DNA from: Chara braunii | Taxonomy: Eukaryota; Streptophyta; Charophyceae; Charales; Characeae | Assembly (NCBI GenBank): GCA_003427395.1 | Contig: BFEA01000485.1 | Span: 362,319 to 391,004 of the forward strand | Length of the DNA: 28,686 nt | Direction: 5' to 3' | Shown here: piece after piece, positions 18,354 through 28,060 of the stretch | Numbering within the stretch: the stretch's first letter is position 1 | How the letters are laid out: the number at the start of each line of letters is the position of its first letter | Made by a program: the position numbers and the translations under genes | The notes under the pieces: generated by a model | What the model saw: only the letters and a program-made list of their open reading frames with translations | The model's database searches: none | Told to the model about the DNA's origin: nothing

Positions 18354-18395
18354 GCGTTATTATTATTAATTTATTATTATTATTATTATTATTAT
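18305..18395. repeat. (TTC)n-(TTA)n microsatellite
   Basis: Short TTC repeats are followed by TTA trinucleotides with a GCG interruption. Confidence 0.95.
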
Positions 18396-18419
18396 AGCAA
18401 CTTACGAATGAAGAATTGC

Positions 18420-19130
18420 GTATGTGCGTGTGTGTGAGTGACAGATGAAAGGACAGATAGACAGACAAACGAACGATGTGATCCACACACAGACATAGGG
18501 AAAACTGTGAGACACGCACAGTCCACGGTAAAACGTTGTGACACACACAACACATTATGATATATACAGTCACGCACGCACAAATGCTGCGACACACATT
18601 CGCAGTAACAGTCATGCCGATACTCATACATAGTGACCTACAGGTACTGTCACAGGTACACAGTCGCACGAATGTACAATTACACGCGCGCGCAAACGCC
18701 GTGACACACAGGCCACAGTGGAACACGAAGCAGTGACACGCGGTGCACAGTGCAAACGCAGACACAGTGGCATACCCGGATAGAAGGGATCACACAAAAC
18801 TGCAGGTACGCCATCATGCAATTACCGTGATGCTAGCACGGTGAGAGGCACATGGGGCGCAATCACACAAGGACTGTGACACGCCGTGGCGCAGTCATAA
18901 CACCAATACACAGTTTCACGGGGACGCATACGCAAGTGACACGATACCGCACAGTGGAACACATACCTACACATTGGAACAGATACGGACACAGTGACAA
19001 ACACACAGACAGAGAGTCACATGCCAGGTGACACAGATACACAGCCGCACACGAATGNAGTGAAAACGNTATCGCGCTGTGAAACAGACACTCGTACACT
19101 GTGTCACACACACACAGATACACACCCGGG
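18420..19130. repeat. Degenerate CA-rich minisatellite
   Basis: Variants of GTGACACACA, AAACGC-GTGACAC and CACAGTGGAACAC recur throughout. Unit length is irregular, about 30-40 bp. Minus-strand frames are long and Cys/Val-rich because of this composition, not because of a gene. Ns at 19058, 19069 and 19136 suggest repeat-related assembly trouble. Confidence 0.75.
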
Positions 19131-19147
19131 CCCCANCAAGCCTTGTG

Positions 19148-19200
19148 CCCGCCCTAAGTGAAGGCGGGCCAGACCTATGACCGCCCTAAGTGAAGGCTGG
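19148..19200 (+). repeat. Tandem hairpin repeat (33-bp period)
   Basis: CCCGCCCTAAGTGAAGGCGG plus G (19148-19168) folds with six G/C pairs over a 9-nt loop. A second copy, CCGCCCTAAGTGAAGGCTGG at 19181-19200, has compensating and disrupting changes in the right arm. Confidence 0.8.
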
Positions 19201-19750
19201 TCAGGACATCTACGAACAGGGCCTTTTCCTTTCAACATTTTCGTAAAGTGGGTATCAGACATTTTGCAGCATTGACGTTGTAGGCCGATGGGAAAGCGGC
19301 ATTGTCATCAATGACGCTGGGCTGACAAAAGGGGAACCAGAAGATGGTCTGCATATGGACAGCGGCCCTGACCCAAAAGGCGCAACTGTACAGCCTCGGC
19401 CACATCTGGGTTGGGCCTGGGCGCAGGGTCTGGGTCTGAAACGCAGGCTCAAAGCAAGCCACCCACACGCAGCATTGGCATATAGGCAGAGAATGCGAGT
19501 GGGCAGGGGTCGTGGCCAATGCGGGCATTGCTGGCATGCTGAGCAAAGGCAAGCTGATGCGTTGTGCATGGCTGCGCTGCGCTGAGATGAGGCAGGCTAG
19601 CACTAAGTTGTAGGGCGCTGCCTACACACAGGAACTCTGGAGGCCATAACCGGGCCGCATGAGGGTGCAGTAGAAGCGAAGGACGAAGATGGTTCTTCGG
19701 AGGTGAAGGGCGCTGTGTGGGTTATCAAGGAACAGTGTGGGTGAAGGGAG
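19201..19750. other. Unassigned sequence
   Basis: No gene was recognised. Minus-strand frames at 19232-19603 have no family resemblance. The right end (about 19620-19750) may be the intronic side of module D. Confidence 0.4.
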
Positions 19751-19752
19751 GA

Positions 19753-20145
19753 CGTACCTGGTAGAGAAGGACTCGACAGTGGTATTGACGTCATCACTTG
19801 CTGGTCGTCAAATTGTCTGGTTGCTTCCCCGTTGTAGCTGTAATATTGGATTGTAGAGTAGATGAGGCATCGAGCGTCATTCCGGAGAAAAGAACTACGA
19901 TGGGTTATGCTGTTTGTACTGCCCGAATGGGCTTGGGCTTTGACTCAAGATTTTACTGTTTCGTTCTCAAATGGGTGTTTACTCAGTTCCCAGTGTTGTC
20001 TACTTTGGCTTTGACTACTTGGACTGCAGTATGATACTGCAATTTGGATAACTGGGCTTCGTCCGCATTCATGACCCTTGCATTTTCTTTTTTTACTACT
20101 ACTACTATTATTATTATTTATTATAATTATTATTATATTATCAGA
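19753..20145 (-). repeat. Exon-like module D, ending in TTA/TAT-rich repeat
   Basis: The minus strand gives TTACAG/CTACAAC at 19838 and CTACCAG/GTACGTC at 19757. They bound 80 bp that is open in one frame (starting YNGEATRQFDDQQVMTS) and stays open upstream through the would-be acceptor for about 30 codons. Pairwise similarity to module B is clear over about 350 bp. The module ends in TACTACTATTATTATTATT-rich sequence at 20095-20140. This is the best preserved of the exon-like units. Confidence 0.5.
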
Positions 20146-20479
20146 CTCGCTCGTCCACACTTTTCATACATACAAATGGCAGCACAACAAACCGGCAATG
20201 TACGCCCGCACAATGCTCAGAAATATGGCAACCAGACAAGAATTCACTTTCAATGGTTGTAGCGACACAGTGCCCAACATTACACTATGCACATACACTA
20301 GACCATCCTGGACATTTCACGCGTGATGCTGTACGCTCACACAGCACGCATGCCACTGAACACTCTGGGCATCCGCTGAGCACTGTTGCCTAAGACATTG
20401 TAGCAGCACTTCCTCATGGCTCCGCATGAATGAGTGAATGATTGTGCATAGCCTCTAGATTTATACTTCTGCGACTCAT

Positions 20480-21075
20480 TGGTCTGTCCTGATTCCCTGG
20501 CCACGTTATACACAGTCCCAGAGGGTACTTGCTGGGCTGGACTGGGGCAGACTGGTCCGGTGCCGCTGGCCGCGTAGCATTGCACCACATATTCGCCATG
20601 GTCACGCATACATGGGACACAGATTATGACATACGCAAAGAGACACAACCCGTGATGGACGCAGCAATACGCAGAGAAAGACACGTACACACCAAGAGTG
20701 AGACAGTCCGAGAGAGAGAAAATAAAGAAAAGAGGGACGACAAAGCGTACCGGCTTATAATTGCAGTCTGCACTAGTAGTGACATCATATAGATGAGACT
20801 TCACTATCGCAGTAGGCCTATTGCGTGAGTGCAAGTATAGGAGGGTAGGGAAGATGTATAAATTGGGCATTGGGCGCCAGACATAGAAGAGCGACCATGA
20901 ATAGTGAGTTGGTATAGGCCCGAGGGCTTGAGCATTGGCTCATTACTCTATTATATTGCTCAGTTTGGATGAAGGCTCATACCATGATGTTTGCTGCTGG
21001 TATATACCTACTCATACACCTATGCGATCTCACAGCCAGGGTTTGAATATCATTTCGCTCTCATGTTCCTTGTTA

Positions 21076-21120
<45 letters not shown>

Positions 21121-21130
21121 TATTTATATC
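20480..21130 (-). repeat. Exon-like module E, ending in (TTA)n
   Basis: A purine-rich stretch near 20690-20740 is followed by a minus-strand AAGCCG/GTACGC donor-like site at 20750. The counterpart of the exon segment (about 20751-20815) has stops in the frame used by modules C and D. The module ends in (TTA)n at about 21078-21126. Similarity to the others is weaker than between B and D. Confidence 0.4.
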
Positions 21131-21892
21131 ATTTGAGATCACATGCTAGGATATGAATCAGAATCGGACAGGGTGTGCGAGGCAACGTAGCGAAGGAGGG
21201 GCGCCAACAAGTATGATGACTTTTACATCCTTCATCCTCCTTCGTTTTCCCATTCCTACACCCCACATAAGCACACAACCATCTTCAAGCAACATGAGTA
21301 GACATAGTATTTTTCGATGGCTTACTGAGATCAGTGTTCATGCACAAAGGACTCCCATTCCTCAATTGATCCATGTAACATGGCGATTGCGGGAGCTCTG
21401 CCGGAGTTCAGGCGGAACTCTGGAGGCAGGGAATGACAAGGTACGTTGCTTCGACCCAGATGTTGTGTCATACAGGTTATTGTCATGACAATGATCATAA
21501 GGGTTAGGGACTCATAATCAAAACTCTTAAAGTCGTGGATTGCGGTTAGAGAAAAAAGGGTGACTGAGTGTGAGACTGATTGCTTCTGGATACAGCAATC
21601 TGGCTATGGGCATTAATTATGGATACAAGCTATCGAACCTCTCACGATTATTTTTCTCTATACCCCATCTAAACAAAGATGGGTACCTTGATTTGAGTTG
21701 TCATAATCAACTGTCATAGATCACACCGATCATTGTTCATTATGCATCTGATCCAGCAATAAGTCTCCAAACTAACAACGATTCTGGGCTCGAATGCCAT
21801 CGAAAGCGATGACTTGAGCCGCGGATAAGACTTGTGTGGGGTAAGAATAGCAGAGAAATTATGCCTTAACTCCAAATGAGATTACGCTTGGT
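21131..21892. other. Unannotated sequence before the satellite
   Basis: No gene was recognised. AAGGTACG near 21439 resembles a plus-strand donor. From about 21820 the words GATAAGACTTGTG and GGTAAGAATAGCAGAG suggest a decayed extra unit of the satellite that follows. Confidence 0.4.
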
Positions 21893-22800
21893 CAGTGGTA
21901 AGTGCGAAGACCCTTTGACACCCACCTTATTGAGGGCAAGCCACTGATAAGAGTAGCAGAGGAATCCTGTCTTATCAGTGACTAGTCTGATATAAGAGTT
22001 GTGAGGTTTCAAGGACACCTGCCTTATCATTTACCAACTTAACATTCTTTTCAGTGATAAGAGTAGTAAGGATCCTTGGACACCTACCTTATTGAGGGCA
22101 AGCCACTGATAAGAGTAGCAGGGGAATCCTGTCTTATCAATGACTAGTCTGATATAAAATTTGTGAGGTTTCAAGGACACCTGCCTTATCACTGATTAAA
22201 CCTAACATTTTTTTCAGTGGTAAGAGTAAGCAAGGACCCTTGGACACCCACCTTATTGAGGGCAAGCCACTGATAAGAGTAGCAGGGGAATCCTGTCTTA
22301 TCAGTGANTTCAGTGGTAAGAGTAAGCAAGGACCCTTGGACACCCACCTTATTGAGGGCAAGCCACTGATAAGAGTAGCAGGGGAATCCTGTCTTATCAG
22401 TGACTAGTCTGATATAAGATTTGTGAGGTTTCAAGGACACCTGCCTTATCACTGAGTAAACCTAACATTCTTTTCAGTGGTAAGAGTAAGCGAGGACCCT
22501 TGGACACCCACCTTATTGAGGGTTAGCGAGTGATAAGAGTGGCAGGGGAATCCTGTCTTATCAGTGACTAGTCCGATATAAGAAGTTGTGAGGTTTCAAG
22601 GACACCTGCCTTATCAATAAACATCCTAGGGCTTAGTCAGTGATAAAAATAGTAAGGATCATTGGGCACCCACCTTATTGAGGGTTAGTCAATAATAAGA
22701 GTAGCAGGGGAATCCTGTCTTATCAGTGACAAGTCCGATATAAGAAGTTGTGAGGTTTCAGGGACACCTGCCTTATCAGTGGCTAGCCGTAGGATAAGCC
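21893..22800 (+). repeat. 163-bp tandem satellite, six units
   Basis: Units begin CAGTGRTAAG at about 21893, 22052, 22215, 22311, 22475 and 22638, so the period is 159-164 bp except for one truncated unit of 96 bp that contains the N at 22308. Each full unit holds CCACCTTATTGAGGG, the foldback CACTGATAAGA...TCTTATCAGTG around CAGGGGAATCCTG, a GATATAAG stretch and CACCTGCCTTATC. The period is not a multiple of three and the minus-strand frames differ between units, so this is not a repeat protein. The first and last units are more diverged than the middle ones, as in an array homogenised from its centre. Confidence 0.93.
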
Positions 22801-23818
22801 TACCGCTAAAATGTGCTTGGCACACAGGGGCCAAGACCCACTGAGTTGCCTTTGTCCAACGAAGCTCCAGTAACAAGTGGATATATCATATATCCTGAAT
22901 GGTCTGCCATACCACCGCTAACTTTTTCCACAATCTACATTGTTCAGTCCTAACTAACTATCTCTGATTCTACTTAAAGGGGATAAGTGAGACCTTGCTT
23001 CAGAGAAAAACTATCCATTCATCTGATTCTTTTCCATGAGATTCTTTCCACAAGTTGGATTGATGATGTGATCATGTGCGTTGGGAGAAGGAAAGGGACC
23101 TCAGATAGGATAATCCAAAAAGGGATAAGAATGAGATAGTGAAAAAAAGTATGGAGAATTGTCGTGACAGTAAAAGGGGAGTGAATTATTATTCACTACC
23201 TGAAGCGGAATGGGAAACAGCCCAAACAATTAGTTAAGAATAGTAGGAGTCAGACAGGGAACACAGAGTCTAGAAGGAACTTTCTAGATCTCAGTTAGGA
23301 AGAGAGATGTTAAGATTCTCTTGGACTGTGTTGTGTCTACAGGTTTCGACACTTCGGAGAACTTACAAAGAATCCGTAAGAGCAGCAATTCTATTATCTC
23401 TGGATAACAGGTCGATAGAACTCCGACTCAACTTCCACCATGGCTTGACACCCACACCTAAGACAAGACCTAAGAAGGGAACAGATAAATCTTCCCCCTG
23501 TATCTATGCCTAAATTGTCCAAATCACACTCAAGAGTCTTCAAAAATGTGTGGGGATGGGGTAAAATGGAGTCAGGGTTAGGAAGGAATGTTGTTTTCAA
23601 GGGTTTGGGGCGTGAGTGGCATGCTATGAATGGATTAAAGGTTGACGCTTCTATCGCATTTTGTGTCTGCATTTGTATGTGTGTATGTGATTTTCTTGCA
23701 TTCGCACAGGTGTTGGACACTTGTGCTGTCTTCTGAGTTTGGGATCGTCTGAGAAATTCGGGTAAAGGGACACGACAATTGTGAAAGTGAGGTCCACCGC
23801 TCAATCAACTCCCCTGAT
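22801..23818. other. Unannotated sequence
   Basis: No gene could be recognised. Short frames on both strands at 23307-23804 have no family resemblance. TCTAGAAGGAACTTTCTAGA near 23270 is a short imperfect palindrome. Confidence 0.45.
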
Positions 23819-23822
23819 TTAC

Positions 23823-23853
<31 letters not shown>
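23819..23853. repeat. (ACAT)n-(TA)n microsatellite
   Basis: ACATACATACATACAT runs into an alternating TA tract. Confidence 0.95.
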
Positions 23854-23999
23854 CTTGTGAATGAGATCGTAGGTCAGTCGGTACCTAGAAAATCATTTGT
23901 CTGAGGCTTCTTTTGAGAAGAATGAGAGATTACTAATGACTTGACTCTGACATTTTCATAAGGTCAACAAAGGAAACATAAAGTCATTCTCTTAATTTA

Positions 24000-24430
24000 G
24001 CTAAGCGTGGAAGACTGTCCGAGAAGTCGACCTGGTTAGATAGTCGGTCCGGAGAGTTAGTACTCCGGTCTCGACATAACGGGTCAGTCTTAAGGCGTTC
24101 TACCGCGTGTATCCCTACGCTACGGCGATCGAGAAACCGCCCTCGGCTGGCCTACCTCTGCGATTGCATGTAAAAGCTTTCGCACGTGGGTCAGTAGCTC
24201 AGCAGGGATACACCCACCTAAGGGATGGTGACAGCTCCCGCAGGTGGAGGTACGTTGTATCTCGCGAGACCCTAACCTGTCGTAGGGAGTCGCGAGAGGT
24301 ATAGCACGCGCGCACGGTCGGAGTTGGTGTTGCGTAAAGAGACAAAGAAAACTCCTGCGTGACACGACCGTGAGGTCCAACACCAAAAACTACTTTACGT
24401 TTGGGTGTGGGACCGCCGCGCGAGACATCG
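24000..24430. other. GC-rich hairpin region with box A-like site
   Basis: CCGGAG at 24049-24054 pairs with CTCCGG at 24063-24068. CTCGCGAGACCCTA (24261-24274) pairs with TAGGGAGTCGCGAG (24283-24296) at 12 of 14 positions over an 8-nt loop. TAGCTCAGCAGG near 24196 matches a pol III box A, but no good box B follows, so a SINE head is only a possibility. No open frame with recognisable content was found. Confidence 0.45.
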
Positions 24431-24431
24431 C

Positions 24432-24771
24432 GATCTGTTTCACGATTGAAATGATTTTTTTATTTATCTAATATTTTTCTTGGAAAGATCACTGCAAAAT
24501 ATTTGAGCATTCCAAGTTTCAAATGTTATCACACATTCATCTAAGCGAGAAAAATCCCTGAAGTTGAAGTACTTTATCTTTTGGTCCGCATATGGTTGAG
24601 TGGCAAAAATGAAAAATATGTCGAATCGACGCGACAATTATTTCATTGTCTTAATGATTTTTAAGAAAATTCTAATATTTTTAATAGAAATGACACAACT
24701 TCCTCAATGAAATCTATTTTGTTTTTGATTTTTTTACGAAATCATTCGAGCATAAAAAATCGCCAAAGTTG
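24432..24771 (+). repeat. About 205-bp AT-rich repeat, block 1
   Basis: This block aligns with 25744-26078 from GATCTGTTTCACGA to AAAAAATCGCCAAAGTTG. Shared words include GAGCATTCCAA / GAACATTCCAA, GGCAAAAATGAAAAATATGT / GACAAAAATGAAAAATGTGT and GCGACAATTATTTC. Within the block, ATCTAAGCGAGAAAAATCCC (about 24538) recurs as ATTCGAGCATAAAAAATCGC (about 24743), a 205-bp internal period. Confidence 0.8.
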
Positions 24772-25631
24772 CCTTTTGTAAATTGTTGGACTGGTCCCGC
24801 CGGTATCCCCTGCCTTGGACAACCTACACATGGGATTCCCGACAATGCCTCCCATTCTTACTTCTTTTTGGGATCCACGTCCACCTGACGACCAGTCATT
24901 CCTTTTTTTATATGTCTCGGTTCTACGAGAGTTAGATGTAGGTCATCAGCAAGATTGTCAAAAAACATTTGCCCCCAAAACTTTTGCCCCGTAAGAACCT
25001 ACTTGCCTCTTGGTCGCCCGTCGCAGTAAATGCGACACCTTAACGCGAACACCGAAGCCCACTATACCACAGCCCTTAAGGCTGCAAATTGAGAATTACG
25101 TTATGTTATTATCTACCATGTGGGCACGAGGATCGCAGCCCTAAAGTTGCCTAAGCAACTCGACTAGGGTCTGGACCCCACAGGCGTGCAAAAAAACATA
25201 TGGATTGATACCGAGTTTTTTTTCATAACCCACAGGCTCTAGGGAGCGGCCTGTAAAACTTTTGGAGGACATTTCCACATAGTGACATGATGAGAAATTC
25301 CTCCGTAACACTCCAATTTCAAAAATATTGTGTCAAACGAACATGATAGTTTCCGGACTCCATTCTTGATTTAGCCATCGCATGCGGAAAGGGGGCACAG
25401 AGATTTGATGTTGTGCAAAAAGAGAGAGGCACATTTGTCTGAATGGAAAAGTCTTCCCTATCTGGTTACCAAAACCCGCGGATGTCCGAAAATTTGTTGT
25501 GGTGGTGGAGTCCCTTTTCTCTTGCCTATTTATGACAACGGCGATTTATGCCAACGAATTCTTTCTAGGCATAAAGCGATTGTGGGCGTATGGAGTCCAA
25601 CCCTGAGCGTGGCACAAAATCTATTTCGCGC
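24772..25631. other. Unannotated sequence between the two repeat blocks
   Basis: About 860 bp with no gene recognised. A plus-strand frame from 25405 runs into the poly(A) tract and has no family resemblance. It could be the interior of an element flanked by the two direct repeat blocks. Confidence 0.45.
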
Positions 25632-25652
25632 GCGTGCGAGAGAGAGAGAGGG

Positions 25653-25703
<51 letters not shown>

Positions 25704-25748
25704 CTGAACGACAAAAATGGAATATGATTCAAATTGTGACCGTGATCT
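25632..25748 (+). repeat. GA-linked dispersed unit, copy 2, with 49-bp poly(A)
   Basis: CGCGCGCGTGCGAGAGAGAG is followed by an A run at 25653-25701 and then GACTGAACGACAAAAATGGA and ATATGATTCAAATTGTGACC. It is related to 12306-12365, which lacks the A run. The A tract may be a retroposon tail inserted into, or generated within, the unit. Confidence 0.75.
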
Positions 25749-26078
25749 ATTTCACGAATGAAATAATTTATTCATTTATTTTTTTCTTACACAGATCTCA
25801 ACAAAATATACGAACATTCCAATTTTCAGATTTTTCCACCGATTCTTCCGAGCGTGAAAAATCACTGAAGGTTGAGTACTTTTCCCGTTGGAACACGTAT
25901 GGTTAGTGACAAAAATGAAAAATGTGTTGAATCAATGCGACAATTATTTCGTGGTCTTAATAACTATTTAAAATTTTTATCAGATTATTCATAGAAATAC
26001 CATGACATAATCTATAGATTCTTAATTTCACAGATTTTTCTGTGAGTTCCTCCGAGTACAAAAAATCACCAAAGTTAT
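25744..26078 (+). repeat. About 205-bp AT-rich repeat, block 2
   Basis: A second copy of the block at 24432-24771, in the same orientation and 1.3 kb downstream. It has the same two internal motif positions, TTCCGAGCGTGAAAAATCAC near 25844 and TCCGAGTACAAAAAATCACC near 26051. It begins directly after the GA-linked unit. The blocks could be ancient LTRs or two samples of a longer satellite. Confidence 0.8.
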
Positions 26079-26287
26079 GTCTTAACGCCTGTTTCGTTGC
26101 GTTTTTCTGCATCTTCCAGTGTCGACCTCCCTATTTCGAGAAGAAGAACCTCAATGTCTGGGCCTGAGGGTCCTTTTGAAGTTCTCATGCAAGGGAGGAC
26201 CGGTCCTCAAGTTTTGCTACCTCGCCGGTGTACGCGCCATAGTTGTAGGTTCACTAAAAATATGGGGGAGCCTTTGCTGCAACCATT
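26079..26287. other. Unannotated spacer
   Basis: Two overlapping plus-strand frames lie here without recognisable domains. No other feature was found. Confidence 0.45.
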
Positions 26288-26326
26288 GTGAGACGAACAC
26301 ACACACATATGTGTGTGTGTGTGTGT

Positions 26327-26396
<70 letters not shown>
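26288..26396. repeat. (AC)n-(GT)n-(GA)n compound microsatellite
   Basis: ACACACACATATGTGTGTGT forms a palindromic turn-over, followed by (GT)n and (GA)n, leading to the third 62-bp core. Confidence 0.96.
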
Positions 26397-26399
<3 letters not shown>

Positions 26400-26401
26400 C
26401 C

Positions 26402-26463
26402 ACACGATCGATCTTCAACCTGCGATCTCGACTGCGCTGTATGTGCACTGAAGGTTTCGCCAA
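26402..26463 (-). repeat. 62-bp microsatellite-bounded core, copy 3
   Basis: The reverse complement matches the copy at 1168-1229 at 60 of 62 positions by eye. It is bounded by (GA)n on one side and (AC)n then (GA)n on the other, so in its own orientation it again lies in a CT/GT environment. Such high conservation 25 kb away contrasts with the poor conservation of other repeats in the window. Confidence 0.9.
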
Positions 26464-26483
26464 CACACACACACACACACGCA

Positions 26484-26525
<42 letters not shown>
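26464..26525. repeat. (AC)n-(GA)n microsatellite
   Basis: An AC run to about 26480, then GCACAAA and GA dinucleotides to about 26525. Confidence 0.96.
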
Positions 26526-26527
<2 letters not shown>

Positions 26528-26717
26528 TGTTCCCTTTTGGCACAACCTTTGTGTTGCAAACACAAATGCTCGAAACCGAACCCGCCACACCTCAATTGTA
26601 GGATTGCAAATTTTGAGCCTGGCCCAATCAGCCGAAGGAATAAAGCTAAGTGGGGTTGAAATATTTGTTTAACATTTATTTTACATTATTCATAGGAATT
26701 ACCTTATTTGCGAGGCC

Positions 26718-26780
26718 CTATGCTTGTGGGGGTCCCCTTTATATAGTTTTAGGAGTAGTGGTAGGAAGATAGTGAAATGC
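26718..26780 (+). mobile_element. SINE 3' fragment
   Basis: TATGCTTGTGGGGGTCCCCT, then TTAGGAGTAGTGGTAGGAAG and ATAGTGAAATG, matches the 3' part of the SINEs at 5107 and 6543. The head and body are absent. Confidence 0.8.
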
Positions 26781-26868
26781 AAAAAGAATTTAAAAGAAGA
26801 ATATAGTGTAGTTTTAGCAAAAATAAATATATGAATAAATAAAATTCAAGCACTCTAAGTTTCAGACC

Positions 26869-26957
26869 TTCCTTCACCGAAGAGAGGTCGAAAGCTATGC
26901 TTGTAGGGGTCCCCTGTATAGCCTTAGGAGTAGTGGTAGATAGGTAGTGAAGAAAGA
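26869..26957 (+). mobile_element. SINE 3' fragment, second tail
   Basis: CCTTCACCGAAGAGAGGTCG, AAAGCTATGCTTG, GGGGTCCCCTGTATAGCCTT and AGGAGTAGTGGTAGATAGGT correspond closely to 5462-5541. It lies in the same orientation 150 bp after the other tail fragment. The head is absent. Confidence 0.85.
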
Positions 26958-27325
26958 TATGTTCCATGACATGGCAGAATGCCAGTTAAATAATACGTGA
27001 GGTAAGGAAAAATATACGGTTGTCTCTCAATGAAGGACTTGTCGACATGTTTATTCCTATACTCATATCAAAGGAAGAAGGTAAAGTCCTCCCTTTTGGC
27101 GACAATTAGTTGTGGCTGCAGGAAATTGAGACCGAACGTGTGGGTTGCTCCCACAACCAAGGTAGAGGTCACTGCACAAGCGATATTTGAAAACCCAATC
27201 ATCATAGTATTGGAAACTGACCAATGATTTGAGGCGAACACACATAGTTTAAGCTTCAACAGAAAAAAAGTGGTGTAATTGAAAGCGAGTTTATCACATA
27301 CATTTGCGTATAACAACAGATTGTA
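26958..27325. other. Unannotated spacer
   Basis: No feature was recognised; frames on both strands at 27030-27316 have no family resemblance. Confidence 0.45.
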
Positions 27326-27456
27326 AACAGTTTATAAACTGTTAGAGGGAGGGGTTCACGTATATATACGTGAAGCCAATCAATTTGGTTTGGACAAACA
27401 TTGATCATGTTCTCTACGTTGATATAGTTATTTTAAACTGTATACAAACAGTTTAA
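27326..27456. repeat. Cluster of perfect palindromes
   Basis: AACAGTTTATAAACTGTT at 27326-27343 is a perfect palindrome. TTCACGTATATATACGTGAA at 27355-27374 is another. TTAAACTGT at 27433-27441 pairs with ACAGTTTAA at 27448-27456, reusing the AACAGTTTA half-site of the first. Cores of the CNGTTR type are bound by plant MYB factors in general, but no promoter is established here. Confidence 0.75.
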
Positions 27457-28060
27457 CAACATTTGATTTTGTGTTGAAAATTTCTCTCATGTGTTGAAAA
27501 TTTGTTGATAAACAGTTGATATCCTGTTCAAATCATGTTAGAATAATCTGGTTGTGAATTATATTAAAAATTGAACATATTGAGGTTGAAAAAACCTTTT
27601 AGAATTACATTATAACATTGTTTGCATAGTATCCTTACGTGTTTAGGATGTGTTGTTGATGTTGACGACATTGAAAACCAACTTTTTTATATTTATGAAT
27701 ATAATAGATTTACATAGGTCTTTTTTTTTTTTTTTTTAATTTGTTTTTTTTTTCCCTCTCTCTCTTAATAGAAGGATGTAACGAAGTTTGTTTCTCATAG
27801 CACAAAATCACACACATTCTCTATAATACCTACCATGGTCATTGCAAAACTCCTTATTTAGGTGCAGTTAAATAAGTGTAGCATCAAATCGATTTGCGTT
27901 TGTCTCGCAACATAATTGTGCAATTGCAGAGTTGATAGATGAACAATAAAGGTAGATAATATTTTCTAAAGTAAGTAAGAACTCACTTTTTGTAATGAGG
28001 TAAGTGAAATTTTATTTTTTTTACATTTTTGTTTCTTAGGATTATTGACTGACCCTTTGG
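27457..28060. other. AT-rich spacer
   Basis: Contains GTGTTGAAAATTT twice (27471 and 27491) and a poly(T)-CT tract ending TTAATAG near 27721-27770. No gene was recognised. Confidence 0.5.

Noticed and set aside
18241-19123. Long minus-strand Cys/Val-rich frames resembling a cysteine-rich protein
   Set aside because: They arise from the degenerate GTGACACAC minisatellite, shift frame between blocks and overlap TTA repeats.
21893-22800. CRISPR-like array
   Set aside because: The whole unit repeats without unique spacers, and the sequence is eukaryotic.
22137-22876. Minus-strand frames across the satellite suggesting a repeat protein
   Set aside because: The unit length of about 163 bp is not divisible by three, so successive units are read in different frames.
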